Origin: Eubacteriales Family XIII. Incertae Sedis bacterium
Lineage (GTDB): Bacteria; Bacillota; Clostridia; Peptostreptococcales; Anaerovoracaceae
DNA length: 6,680 bases
Assembly (NCBI GenBank): GCA_031276775.1
Contig: JAISML010000007.1
Location: 1-6,680 of the forward strand
Reading direction: 5' to 3'
The notes below the pieces were generated by a model that made no database searches, was not told the DNA's origin, and worked only from the letters and a program-made list of their open reading frames with translations. Position 1 is the first letter of the stretch. Each line of letters starts with the position of its first letter. The translations under genes were made by a program, and so were the position numbers. Of this stretch, positions 1-5,334 are shown piece by piece.

Positions 1-103
1 GAATATCCCCCAGATCGCGCTTTCGCGCCTCTTTCTCCTGCGGCGTCAGCTCCAGTTTGGACAGCTCCGCGAGATATTCAATCAAATTGTCATCCACTTT
101 CAT
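1..103 (-). CDS. gatC: Asp-tRNA(Asn)/Glu-tRNA(Gln) amidotransferase subunit C, N-terminal fragment (3' end outside window)
   Basis: Thirty-four codons are visible from ATG at 103 to the left window edge; the full protein is usually about 95 residues. The peptide starts MKVDDNLIEYLAELSKLELTP and ends with RDLGDI, matching the GatC N-terminal pattern of a helix with L-A-x-L-x-x-LEL, then T-x-x-E and a second helix with L-x-x-I. GatC is the small subunit of GatCAB, which converts misacylated Glu-tRNA(Gln) or Asp-tRNA(Asn) into the correct amide form and helps assemble GatA with GatB. gatA and gatB would be expected next to the left but are outside the window. A strong GGAGG precedes the ATG. It shares the tRNA-charging theme with trpS upstream. 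The call rests on a short fragment, so it is good but not certain. Confidence 0.82.
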   Translation of the reverse strand, partial: MKVDDNLIEYLAELSKLELTPQEKEARKRDLGDI

Positions 104-216
104 CGTTTCCTCCGCAACAATCTTCGTGCCGGATGCCGTTTTGGCGGACAGCGCGCGGAATCCGATCCGCACGGCGCCGATCACGCCGTAACGCCGTCCT
201 GCGTCCCGACGCGCGT
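104..216 (-). other. trpS-gatC intergenic region, open in the gatC frame
   Basis: A 113-base gap. On the minus strand the gatC frame stays open through the whole gap and back into trpS, with no stop. Possible alternative gatC starts are GTG at 184 and GTG at 170-172. Codons from 184 to the ATG are mostly G or C at the third position, like the real genes nearby. The GTG at 184 has only a distant AGGA (197-200, twelve bases away). A further six-pair inverted repeat, ACGGCG with CGCCGT, lies at 171-189. I see no terminator and no clear promoter, so trpS and gatC are probably on one transcript. No small gene with its own good ribosome binding site was found. Confidence 0.5.
109..113 (-). promoter_or_regulatory. 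gatC ribosome binding site
   Basis: A full GGAGG on the minus strand, five bases before the ATG at 101-103. It is the best-matched site in this part of the window and supports the short gatC start over the in-frame GTG codons further upstream. Confidence 0.75.
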
Positions 217-225
217 CTACGCGCG
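210..225. repeat. GC-rich inverted repeat across the trpS stop codon
   Basis: A perfect seven-base inverted repeat, CGCGCGT-CT-ACGCGCG on the plus strand, lies over the trpS stop (217-219). As RNA it could form about six GC-rich pairs with a four-base loop. No T-run follows in the direction of transcription, so it is not a canonical terminator. It might pause polymerase, protect the mRNA end, or be chance in GC-rich sequence. Confidence 0.4.
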
Positions 226-1212
226 CCCCGTTCCCAAGCCAAACCGGTCTTTCACCCGCTTCATCGTTCGTTCCGCGATGGCGTTCGCCCGTTCGGCGCC
301 GTCTTTCAAAACGCGGATCAATTCTTCGGAATACCGTATTTCTTCGTACGTTCCCCTGATCGGCGCAAGCGAGGTCTCCACGATCTCGGCCAAGTCTTTT
401 TTGAATGCGCCGTACCCCCGGCCGCTGTATGCGCGTTCCGTGCGCGCGATGGGCGTCCCTGTGAACGCGCTGTGAATGGTGAGCAGATTGCTGACGCCGG
501 GTTTCCTGTCCGGATCAAAACGAATCTCCCCGTCGCTGTCGGTGGTGGCGCGCATGATCGCTTTTTTGATCACGGACGCGTCATCCAGCAGGGAGATGCG
601 GCTGAGCGGGCTCTCGGCGCTCTTGCTCATCTTGGACGTGGGGTCGTCCAAGGACATGATGCGCGCGCCTTCCTTGAGAAAGCGTCCTTCCGGGACAACG
701 AAAGTGTCAGGTCCGTATTTGTTGTTGACGCGGACGGCGATGTCCCGCGTCAACTCGATGTGCTGCTTCTGATCGTTGCCCACGGGCACGATGTCGGCGT
801 CGTAGAGCAGGATGTCCGCTGCCATGAGGATCGGATAGACGAACAGTCCCGCCGGCGCGGATTCATTGCCGCGGCTCTTGTCCTTGAACTGCGTCATGCG
901 TGAAAGCTCGCCCGTATAGGCATTGCACATGAGTACCCACGCGAGTTCCGCGTGTCCGGGAACCTCTGACTGCACGAATACGACGGAGCGGGCGGGATCG
1001 ACGCCGACGGCCAAATAAAGAGCCGCCACATCGAGGATGTTGCCCCGCAATTCCCCGGGATTTTTCGGCAGGGTGATGGCATGCATATCGACGATGCAGT
1101 AGATGCATTCGTTTCCGTCCTGCAGTTGAACGAATTGCGCAAGCGCCCCCAAATAATTGCCGATGTGTATGTTGCCTGTGGGCTGTACGCCGGAAAAAAC
1201 TCTCTTTGTCAC
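217..1212 (-). CDS. trpS: Tryptophanyl-tRNA synthetase
   Basis: A class I aminoacyl-tRNA synthetase that activates tryptophan with ATP and charges tRNA-Trp in the cytoplasm. Length 331 residues, normal for the bacterial short form. The Rossmann-fold signature PTGNIHIGNYLGA (11-23) carries HIGN in place of HIGH, as is typical of TrpRS. The segment AADILLYDADIVPVGNDQKQHIELTRDIA (about 131-159) includes Asp133, matching the residue that reads the indole nitrogen in the Geobacillus enzyme (Asp132). The second ATP motif KMSKS is at 194-198. The helical anticodon-binding domain follows and ends in FGLGTGRA before a TAG stop. The start is GTG, not ATG, and the GTGA overlap with the sigB stop indicates translational coupling. 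Seen intact, with no truncation. No T-box leader can precede it, since sigB runs directly into it, so tryptophan-responsive control would have to act on a distant leader or be absent. Confidence 0.97.
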   Translation of the reverse strand: MTKRVFSGVQPTGNIHIGNYLGALAQFVQLQDGNECIYCIVDMHAITLPKNPGELRGNILDVAALYLAVGVDPARSVVFVQSEVPGHAELAWVLMCNAYTGELSRMTQFKDKSRGNESAPAGLFVYPILMAADILLYDADIVPVGNDQKQHIELTRDIAVRVNNKYGPDTFVVPEGRFLKEGARIMSLDDPTSKMSKSAESPLSRISLLDDASVIKKAIMRATTDSDGEIRFDPDRKPGVSNLLTIHSAFTGTPIARTERAYSGRGYGAFKKDLAEIVETSLAPIRGTYEEIRYSEELIRVLKDGAERANAIAERTMKRVKDRFGLGTGRA

Positions 1213-1970
1213 TTTAAATACTCCGTTTTCAATTTTCTCTTGATGTCGTTTTCCATGCGCGATACCGTCATCTGGCTCACATGGAGCGTGTGCGCCACAT
1301 CCCGCTGCGTCCTCTTGTGAATCAGCCTGCTCAGAAACACCAATTTTTCGTTTTCCGTCAGGCGGTTTATGACATTCTGAATGATCTCGGCGTCCTCAAG
1401 CTGTCGGTACCCTTTTTCGTCGATGCGCACAAATCCCTCCAGAACGTTGCTTTCCCCGTCGTCCCGCGATTCCTCCAGCGCCTGGTTCAGGGAATACGCA
1501 TTGTAATTGCGCCCGCTTTCCATCGCCTCCAGAATCTCGTCTTCCGAATATCCCATATACGCCGAAAGCTCGGGGATCGTCGGGGGGCGGTTCAATTGGC
1601 GGCTCAGCTCGTCTTTGGCAAAGGGCAGATTGAGTACGATCTCCTGAATCGTGCGCGAAACTTTTATCGACCAACCCTTGTCGCGGAAATAGCGTTTGAT
1701 TTCTCCGATGATGGTCGGAGTCGCGAAACTGGAGAACGCGTATCCTTTGGATGAGTCGAACCGCTCTACGGCCAAGACCAACGCCATGGAACCGATCTGA
1801 TACAGGTCGTCGTAATCCACGCCCTTGTTCAGGTATTTTCGGATGAGAATGTCCACGAGGAAAAGATAATTTTCCACCAAACGATTCCTCGTCGCGACAT
1901 CTTTGTTTTCCCTGTATTGCGCAAACAAAGCGAGGTTTTCTTTTTCTTTTGCCGTTTTTTCAGAAAGCAT
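1209..1970 (-). CDS. sigB: RNA polymerase sigma factor of the SigB/SigF/SigG group, SigB-like
   Basis: A sigma-70 family group 3 factor of 253 residues that directs RNA polymerase to a regulon promoter set and is held inactive by RsbW. Region 2 is clear: VDYDDLYQIGSMALVLAVERFD, then FATPTIIGEIKRYFRDKGWSIKVSR (about 82-106), covering core binding, -10 recognition and DNA melting. Region 3 follows (KDELSRQLNRPPTIPEL), then SEDEILEAMESGRNYNAYSLN, resembling B. subtilis SigB (EEEVLETMEMGKSYQALSV). Region 4 is at about 200-250 with the helix-turn-helix TQRDVAHTLHVSQMTVSRME. Region 2 and the EAMESGRNY segment favour SigB over the forespore factor SigF, whose corresponding part differs; without a tree SigF/SigG cannot be fully excluded. 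Region 4 is less typical: ENEK replaces the common EREK and HVS replaces GIS. Start chosen at 1970 from the ribosome binding site. The TGA stop overlaps the trpS start. Confidence 0.87.
   Translation of the reverse strand: MLSEKTAKEKENLALFAQYRENKDVATRNRLVENYLFLVDILIRKYLNKGVDYDDLYQIGSMALVLAVERFDSSKGYAFSSFATPTIIGEIKRYFRDKGWSIKVSRTIQEIVLNLPFAKDELSRQLNRPPTIPELSAYMGYSEDEILEAMESGRNYNAYSLNQALEESRDDGESNVLEGFVRIDEKGYRQLEDAEIIQNVINRLTENEKLVFLSRLIHKRTQRDVAHTLHVSQMTVSRMENDIKRKLKTEYLK
1221..1224 (-). promoter_or_regulatory. trpS ribosome binding site inside the sigB 3' end
   Basis: GGAG on the minus strand lies eight bases before the trpS GTG, within the last codons of sigB. It supports the GTG start at 1212 and suggests that ribosomes finishing sigB can restart on trpS. 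Confidence 0.7.
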
Positions 1971-1976
1971 CTGCAT

Positions 1977-1981
1977 TCCTC
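1977..1981 (-). promoter_or_regulatory. Ribosome binding site deciding the sigB start
   Basis: The minus strand reads GAGGA directly before one ATG (1976) and six bases before a second in-frame ATG (1970). A zero-base spacer is unworkable, so translation should begin at 1970, removing the residues Met-Gln. The site lies just after the rsbW stop codon. Confidence 0.75.
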
Positions 1982-1982
1982 G

Positions 1983-2393
1983 CTATCCGGAGGCAATATA
2001 TTTTACCATTTTGATCCGCGTTCCGCTTCCCACTTCGGAAAGGACATTCACTTCATCCATGAGCGCGCGGATAATGAATACGCCGAGTCCTCTCTCCTGC
2101 ATTTGTCCCGGGGCAGGTTCCTCGTACCTGTCCGTGTCGAAGCCGATGCCTTCATCTTCCACCACAATTTCGATCCGGTCGTCGCACATCTCACAGACAA
2201 CCCGGTAAGGCCGATCGGAATCCATATCGCTGTGACACACGATGTTGGAACAGGCTTCGGATACGGCGACCTTGATGTCCTCTATCGCTTCAATGTCAAA
2301 ACCGACTTTGTTCGCCAAAGACGATACGGCAAGTCTGACCGTTCCGACATATTCGGGCTTGCCCGGCACCATCAGTTTAAGCGTATCTGACAT
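1983..2393 (-). CDS. rsbW: Anti-sigma factor and serine kinase of the RsbW type (GHKL ATPase fold)
   Basis: A 136-residue anti-sigma kinase that either sequesters its sigma factor or uses ATP to phosphorylate the anti-anti-sigma factor upstream. The Bergerat ATP-binding motifs are intact: N-box EACSN (Glu46, Asn50), G1 box DEGIGF (80-85) and G2 box RGLGVF (101-106). The N-terminus VPGKPEYVGTVRL and the segment IEDIKVAVSEACSN resemble Bacillus RsbW (VPAQPEYVGIIRL, IEDLKIAVSEACTN) much more than SpoIIAB. It is shorter than B. subtilis RsbW (about 160 residues), mainly in the loop before the G2 box and at the C-terminus. A longer version from GTG at 2402 adds only three residues and is less likely. 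The stop (TAG) is 12 bases before the preferred sigB start, a spacing that fits coupled, balanced production of RsbW and SigB. Confidence 0.92.
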   Translation of the reverse strand: MSDTLKLMVPGKPEYVGTVRLAVSSLANKVGFDIEAIEDIKVAVSEACSNIVCHSDMDSDRPYRVVCEMCDDRIEIVVEDEGIGFDTDRYEEPAPGQMQERGLGVFIIRALMDEVNVLSEVGSGTRIKMVKYIASG

Positions 2394-2399
2394 TCTCTT

Positions 2400-2404
2400 C
2401 ACCT
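2400..2404 (-). promoter_or_regulatory. Ribosome binding site deciding the rsbW start
   Basis: The minus strand reads AGGTG, six bases before ATG at 2393. An in-frame GTG at 2402 would start inside this site and has no good Shine-Dalgarno of its own. ATG at 2393 is therefore preferred, giving an N-terminus (MSDTLKLMVPGKPEYVG) close to Bacillus RsbW. Confidence 0.7.
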
Positions 2405-2411
2405 GCCGCTT

Positions 2412-2726
2412 TCATTCGCCGCACAAGACCTTGTCAAGGCTTGTGATCCGGAGCAGTTTCTTCACGTTCTCTTTCGGTTCCCGGAGAATGATTCGGTGAC
2501 CGTTTTCCTTTATCCCGCCGTAAACGCCGATGATCACGCCGAGCCCCGTGCTGTCGATATAGTTGAGGTTGCCGAGATCGAGGACGATGTCCGCCGGGGT
2601 TTCGGAGTAAGCGGATTCCAAGCGTGTTTTCAACTGTGAGGCGTTGGAAATGTCTATTTCACCCGACAGGCCGAATTGCCATAAGTGGTCCGCTTCATGG
2701 AAACCTCCGTTGATTGCAAAAGACAT
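2412..2726 (-). CDS. rsbV: Anti-anti-sigma factor of the RsbV type (STAS domain)
   Basis: A 104-residue single STAS-domain protein, the usual length. In this family the unphosphorylated form binds the anti-sigma kinase RsbW and so releases the sigma factor; RsbW inactivates it by phosphorylating a conserved serine. That serine is visible as Ser59 in NYIDSTGLGVIIG, preceded by Asp58. The N-terminal strand has the typical GEIDISNAS segment (22-30). DSTGLGV matches Bacillus RsbV; SpoIIAA has DSSGLGV. With an RsbW-like neighbour this favours the stress-type protein, though the SpoIIAA/RsbV split is gradual. ATG at 2726 is preceded by GGAGG with an eight-base spacer. It is the first gene of rsbV-rsbW-sigB, with 18 bases before rsbW. 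The opposing phosphatase (RsbU/RsbP type) is not in this window. Confidence 0.92.
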   Translation of the reverse strand: MSFAINGGFHEADHLWQFGLSGEIDISNASQLKTRLESAYSETPADIVLDLGNLNYIDSTGLGVIIGVYGGIKENGHRIILREPKENVKKLLRITSLDKVLCGE

Positions 2727-2804
2727 GTTCTTTGCCTCCGTTCTTTGCGCCCCGCGTCCGCATGAGCCGGCACAGGCGATCTTCTGCGTTTTGCCCGTTC
2801 TTTC
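2727..2804 (-). other. gyrA-rsbV intergenic leader with short direct repeats
   Basis: A 78-base gap without a gene. On the minus strand GCAAAGAAC occurs twice, at 2740-2748 and 2727-2735, thirteen bases apart, bracketing the rsbV Shine-Dalgarno GGAGG (2735-2739; its last base is shared with the second copy). AAAGAACGG occurs at 2795-2803, next to the gyrA stop, and again at 2738-2746. No stem followed by a T-run is present, so I see no intrinsic terminator after gyrA. I find no clear SigA promoter and no SigB-type promoter (GTTT-spacer-GGGTA) here or in the last 100 bases of gyrA. Read-through from gyrA into rsbV is therefore plausible. The repeats may be chance in a purine-rich leader. Confidence 0.5.
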
Positions 2805-5276
2805 TTACGCTTTGTCCGACGCTTCCGAGCCGTCCCCATCCTCCGCGTCGTCTGCGCGGGCCACTTTCGCCATGGCTATGATCTGCGCATCCTCTCCCAC
2901 TTTCATGATCTTCACGCCCTGCGTGGCGCGGCTGAGGACTTTGACGTCGTCCGCGTTGATCCGGATGATGATGCCGTCGGAGTTGATGAGAAGCAGTTCG
3001 TCGTCTTCTCCGATGATCGTGGCGCCGATCAGTTCTCCCGTCTTTTTGAACTTTGCCTTGTTGTAGGTCAGCACGCCTTTTCCGCCCCTGGTCTGTACGT
3101 TGTACTCTTCCACGGACGTCCGTTTGCCGTAGCCGTTCTTCGTCACCACCAGGAGTTGTTCATGTTGTTCCGCAAGATCCATCGCCACGACTTCGTCATC
3201 CTCGTCCAACTTGATGGCGCGTACGCCGGCGGCGGTGCGACCCATGGAGCGCACGTCGTTTTCATGAAAAGAAATGCTCTTGCCGTTCTTTGTCACGATC
3301 ATGACGATGTTTGTCCCGCTGGTCTGTTTGATGCCGATCATCTCGTCCCCGTCTTTCAGGTTGATGGCGATGAGTCCATTCTTGCGGTTGGTGTCGAACT
3401 GTGACAGAGGCGTTTTTTTGATCGTTCCCTTCTTCGTGGCGGCGATGAGATATTTGTCCTCCGGAAACTCCCGGATGGGCATGACCGCCGTGATCCGCTC
3501 CCGCTGCATGAGGTTCAGGAAATTGATGGCCGGCGTGCCTCTCGCCGTCCGCTGCGCTTCCGGGATTTCGTATGCTTTTATTTTATGCACTTTGCCGGTG
3601 TTTGTAAAGAACATAAGAAAATCGTGGGTGGAGGTGATGATCAGATCCCTGACAAAATCGTTGTCCCGCGTGGTGAGACCCATGATGCCCCGGCCTCCCC
3701 TGCGCTGCGTCTTGTAGACGTCGGCCTCGACCCTTTTGATGTAACCCAGGTGCGTGAGGGTGATGGCCACCTTGCTCTCTTCGATGAGGTCTTCGTCCTC
3801 AATATCCGCAGCGGCCTGGGTGATGGACGTCCTGCGCGCGTCGCCGTACTTTTTCCTGATCTCGAGCAACTCTTCTTTCACCACGCGCATCAGCTTGGTC
3901 TCGTCCGCGAGCAGATTCCTGTAATAATCGATCATCTTCTTGAGTTCGGCGTATTCCTTTTCTATCTTTTCCCGCTCAAGTCCCTGCAGACGGGCGAGCC
4001 GCATGTCCAAGATCGCCTGCGCCTGCGGATCCGAAAGGCGAAACCTCTCCATGAGCTTTGCTTTGGCGTTGTCGTAGCTGGCCCGGCTGGTTTTGATGAC
4101 TTCGTCGATGTTGTCCAAGGCGATCAGCAGACCTTCCAGGATAGGCGCCCGCGCGTCCGCTTTGGCCAAATCGTATATCGTTCTTCGTTTTACGATGTCC
4201 TTCTGGTGTTTCAGGTATTCGGTCAGAATGTCATGGAGGTTCAGCAGTTTGGGTTCCCCGTTCACGAGGGCGATCATGATCATGCTGTAGCTTTCCTGCA
4301 ACTGCGTTTGCTTGAACAGTCTGTTCAGCGTGATCTGGGGATTGGCGTCCCGCTTGAGCTCTATGACGATGCGCATACCCTCCCGGTTGGATTCGTCCCG
4401 CACTTCCGCGATGCCGTCGATCCTCTTGTCCTTGATCATCTCCGCTATCTTCTCGAGCATGCGGGCCTTGTTCACCTGATACGGGATTTCCGTGACGATG
4501 ATCTGCTGTTTCCCCTTTTTCGTCTCTTCGATCTCCGTCTTGGCTCTGACGAGTACGCTGCCCCTTCCCGTGCGGTAGGCGTCCTTTGCGCCTTTCTTCC
4601 CCAGGATGATCGCGCCCGTCGGGAAATCGGGTCCTTTCACGATCTTGATCAGATCCTCGACGCCGGATTCCGGTTCATCGATCAGGAGGACGGCCGCATC
4701 GATCACTTCGCCGAGATTGTGCGGCGGTATGGAGGTGGCCATGCCGACGGCGATGCCGTTTGAACCGTTGACCAAGAGATTCGGGAACCGCGAGGGCAGA
4801 ACGGACGGTTCTTTCTCGTCCCCGTCGAAATTCGGAACGAAATCGACGGTTTCCTTGTCGATGTCCCGCAACATCTGGAGGGCAAAGGGGGTCATGCGCG
4901 CCTCCGTGTACCGCATGGCTGCCGCAAAATCCCCGTCGACGGAACCGAAGTTTCCGTGACCGTCCACCAACATATAGCGAATCGAAAAGTCCTGCGCCAT
5001 GCGCACCATGGCGTCATATACCGAAGAATCGCCGTGCGGATGGTATTTGCCCATGACGTCCCCGACGATACGCGCCGATTTCTTGTACGCTTTGTCCGGC
5101 GTAAGTCCCAGTTCGGACATGCCGTAGAGAATGCGCCGGTGTACGGGTTTCAGACCGTCGCGCACATCGGGCAGGGCGCGTCCGACGATAACGCTCATGG
5201 CGTAATCGATGTAGGAGCGCTTCATCTCGTCGTGTATCTCGTGCTGTTCCAATTTCATTTCATCTATCTGTTCCAT
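2805..5276 (-). CDS. gyrA: DNA gyrase subunit A
   Basis: The DNA breakage-reunion subunit of gyrase; it forms the cytoplasmic A2B2 enzyme with GyrB. Length 823 residues, normal for a Gram-positive GyrA. The winged-helix breakage domain contains GKYHPHGDSSVYD (residues 76-88) and the catalytic Tyr123 in AAMRYTEAR, which makes the covalent phosphotyrosyl bond to DNA. A coiled-coil segment lies at about 365-490. The C-terminal beta-pinwheel begins near 500 and carries the GyrA box QRRGGRG (524-530), needed to wrap DNA and specific to gyrase, which argues against ParC; a partial echo, QTRGGKG, lies at 728-734. Ser84 and Asp88 (E. coli Ser83 and Asp87) are intact, predicting no classical quinolone-resistance change here. 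The tail (807-823) is short and acidic. ATG at 5276 is supported by AGGGG five bases upstream. The stop is TAA. Confidence 0.98.
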   Translation of the reverse strand: MEQIDEMKLEQHEIHDEMKRSYIDYAMSVIVGRALPDVRDGLKPVHRRILYGMSELGLTPDKAYKKSARIVGDVMGKYHPHGDSSVYDAMVRMAQDFSIRYMLVDGHGNFGSVDGDFAAAMRYTEARMTPFALQMLRDIDKETVDFVPNFDGDEKEPSVLPSRFPNLLVNGSNGIAVGMATSIPPHNLGEVIDAAVLLIDEPESGVEDLIKIVKGPDFPTGAIILGKKGAKDAYRTGRGSVLVRAKTEIEETKKGKQQIIVTEIPYQVNKARMLEKIAEMIKDKRIDGIAEVRDESNREGMRIVIELKRDANPQITLNRLFKQTQLQESYSMIMIALVNGEPKLLNLHDILTEYLKHQKDIVKRRTIYDLAKADARAPILEGLLIALDNIDEVIKTSRASYDNAKAKLMERFRLSDPQAQAILDMRLARLQGLEREKIEKEYAELKKMIDYYRNLLADETKLMRVVKEELLEIRKKYGDARRTSITQAAADIEDEDLIEESKVAITLTHLGYIKRVEADVYKTQRRGGRGIMGLTTRDNDFVRDLIITSTHDFLMFFTNTGKVHKIKAYEIPEAQRTARGTPAINFLNLMQRERITAVMPIREFPEDKYLIAATKKGTIKKTPLSQFDTNRKNGLIAINLKDGDEMIGIKQTSGTNIVMIVTKNGKSISFHENDVRSMGRTAAGVRAIKLDEDDEVVAMDLAEQHEQLLVVTKNGYGKRTSVEEYNVQTRGGKGVLTYNKAKFKKTGELIGATIIGEDDELLLINSDGIIIRINADDVKVLSRATQGVKIMKVGEDAQIIAMAKVARADDAEDGDGSEASDKA

Positions 5277-5301
5277 GCAATCCCCTTTACTGTGCGTCCG
5301 C

Positions 5302-5316
5302 GGTTTGTCGCAAACC
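5302..5316. repeat. Short perfect hairpin between gyrB and gyrA
   Basis: On the minus strand this reads GGTTTG-CGA-CAAACC, a perfect six-base-pair stem with a three-base loop, in the 58-base gap between the gyrB stop and the gyrA start. It is followed by GC-rich sequence, not a T-run, so it is not a standard intrinsic terminator. It could be a weak RNA structure or a protein-binding palindrome, but six base pairs may arise by chance. The gyrA ribosome binding site (AAGGGGA at about 5281-5287) lies downstream and outside the stem. I see no convincing -35/-10 promoter in this gap. Confidence 0.4.
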
Positions 5317-5334
5317 TGAAATGAAAACGCCCGT

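Noticed and set aside
210..225. Inverted repeat after trpS considered as a terminator
   Set aside because: No T-run follows on the minus strand and the stem spans the stop codon; kept only as an inverted repeat.
133..903. Plus-strand open frame (256 codons) opposite trpS and the gatC gap
   Set aside because: Arginine-rich, no known motifs, antisense to a clear TrpRS; best explained by codon bias of trpS.
2375..2386. GTTTAA next to GCGTAT, resembling parts of a SigB promoter
   Set aside because: It is on the strand opposite the genes, inside rsbW, and the two elements are adjacent without the spacer of about 13-15 bases.
2400..2402. GTG as the rsbW start
   Set aside because: It lies inside the AGGTG ribosome binding site that serves ATG 2393 and has no adequate site of its own.
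2654..2839. Small basic minus-strand frame across the gyrA-rsbV junction
   Set aside because: It overlaps the ends of two well-supported genes in another frame, is low-complexity lysine/arginine-rich, and shows no family resemblance.
3585..4763. Long plus-strand open frame (392 codons) opposite gyrA
   Set aside because: It lies entirely antisense to a complete, motif-rich gyrA, has no recognisable domain, and long antisense frames are expected in GC-rich genes.
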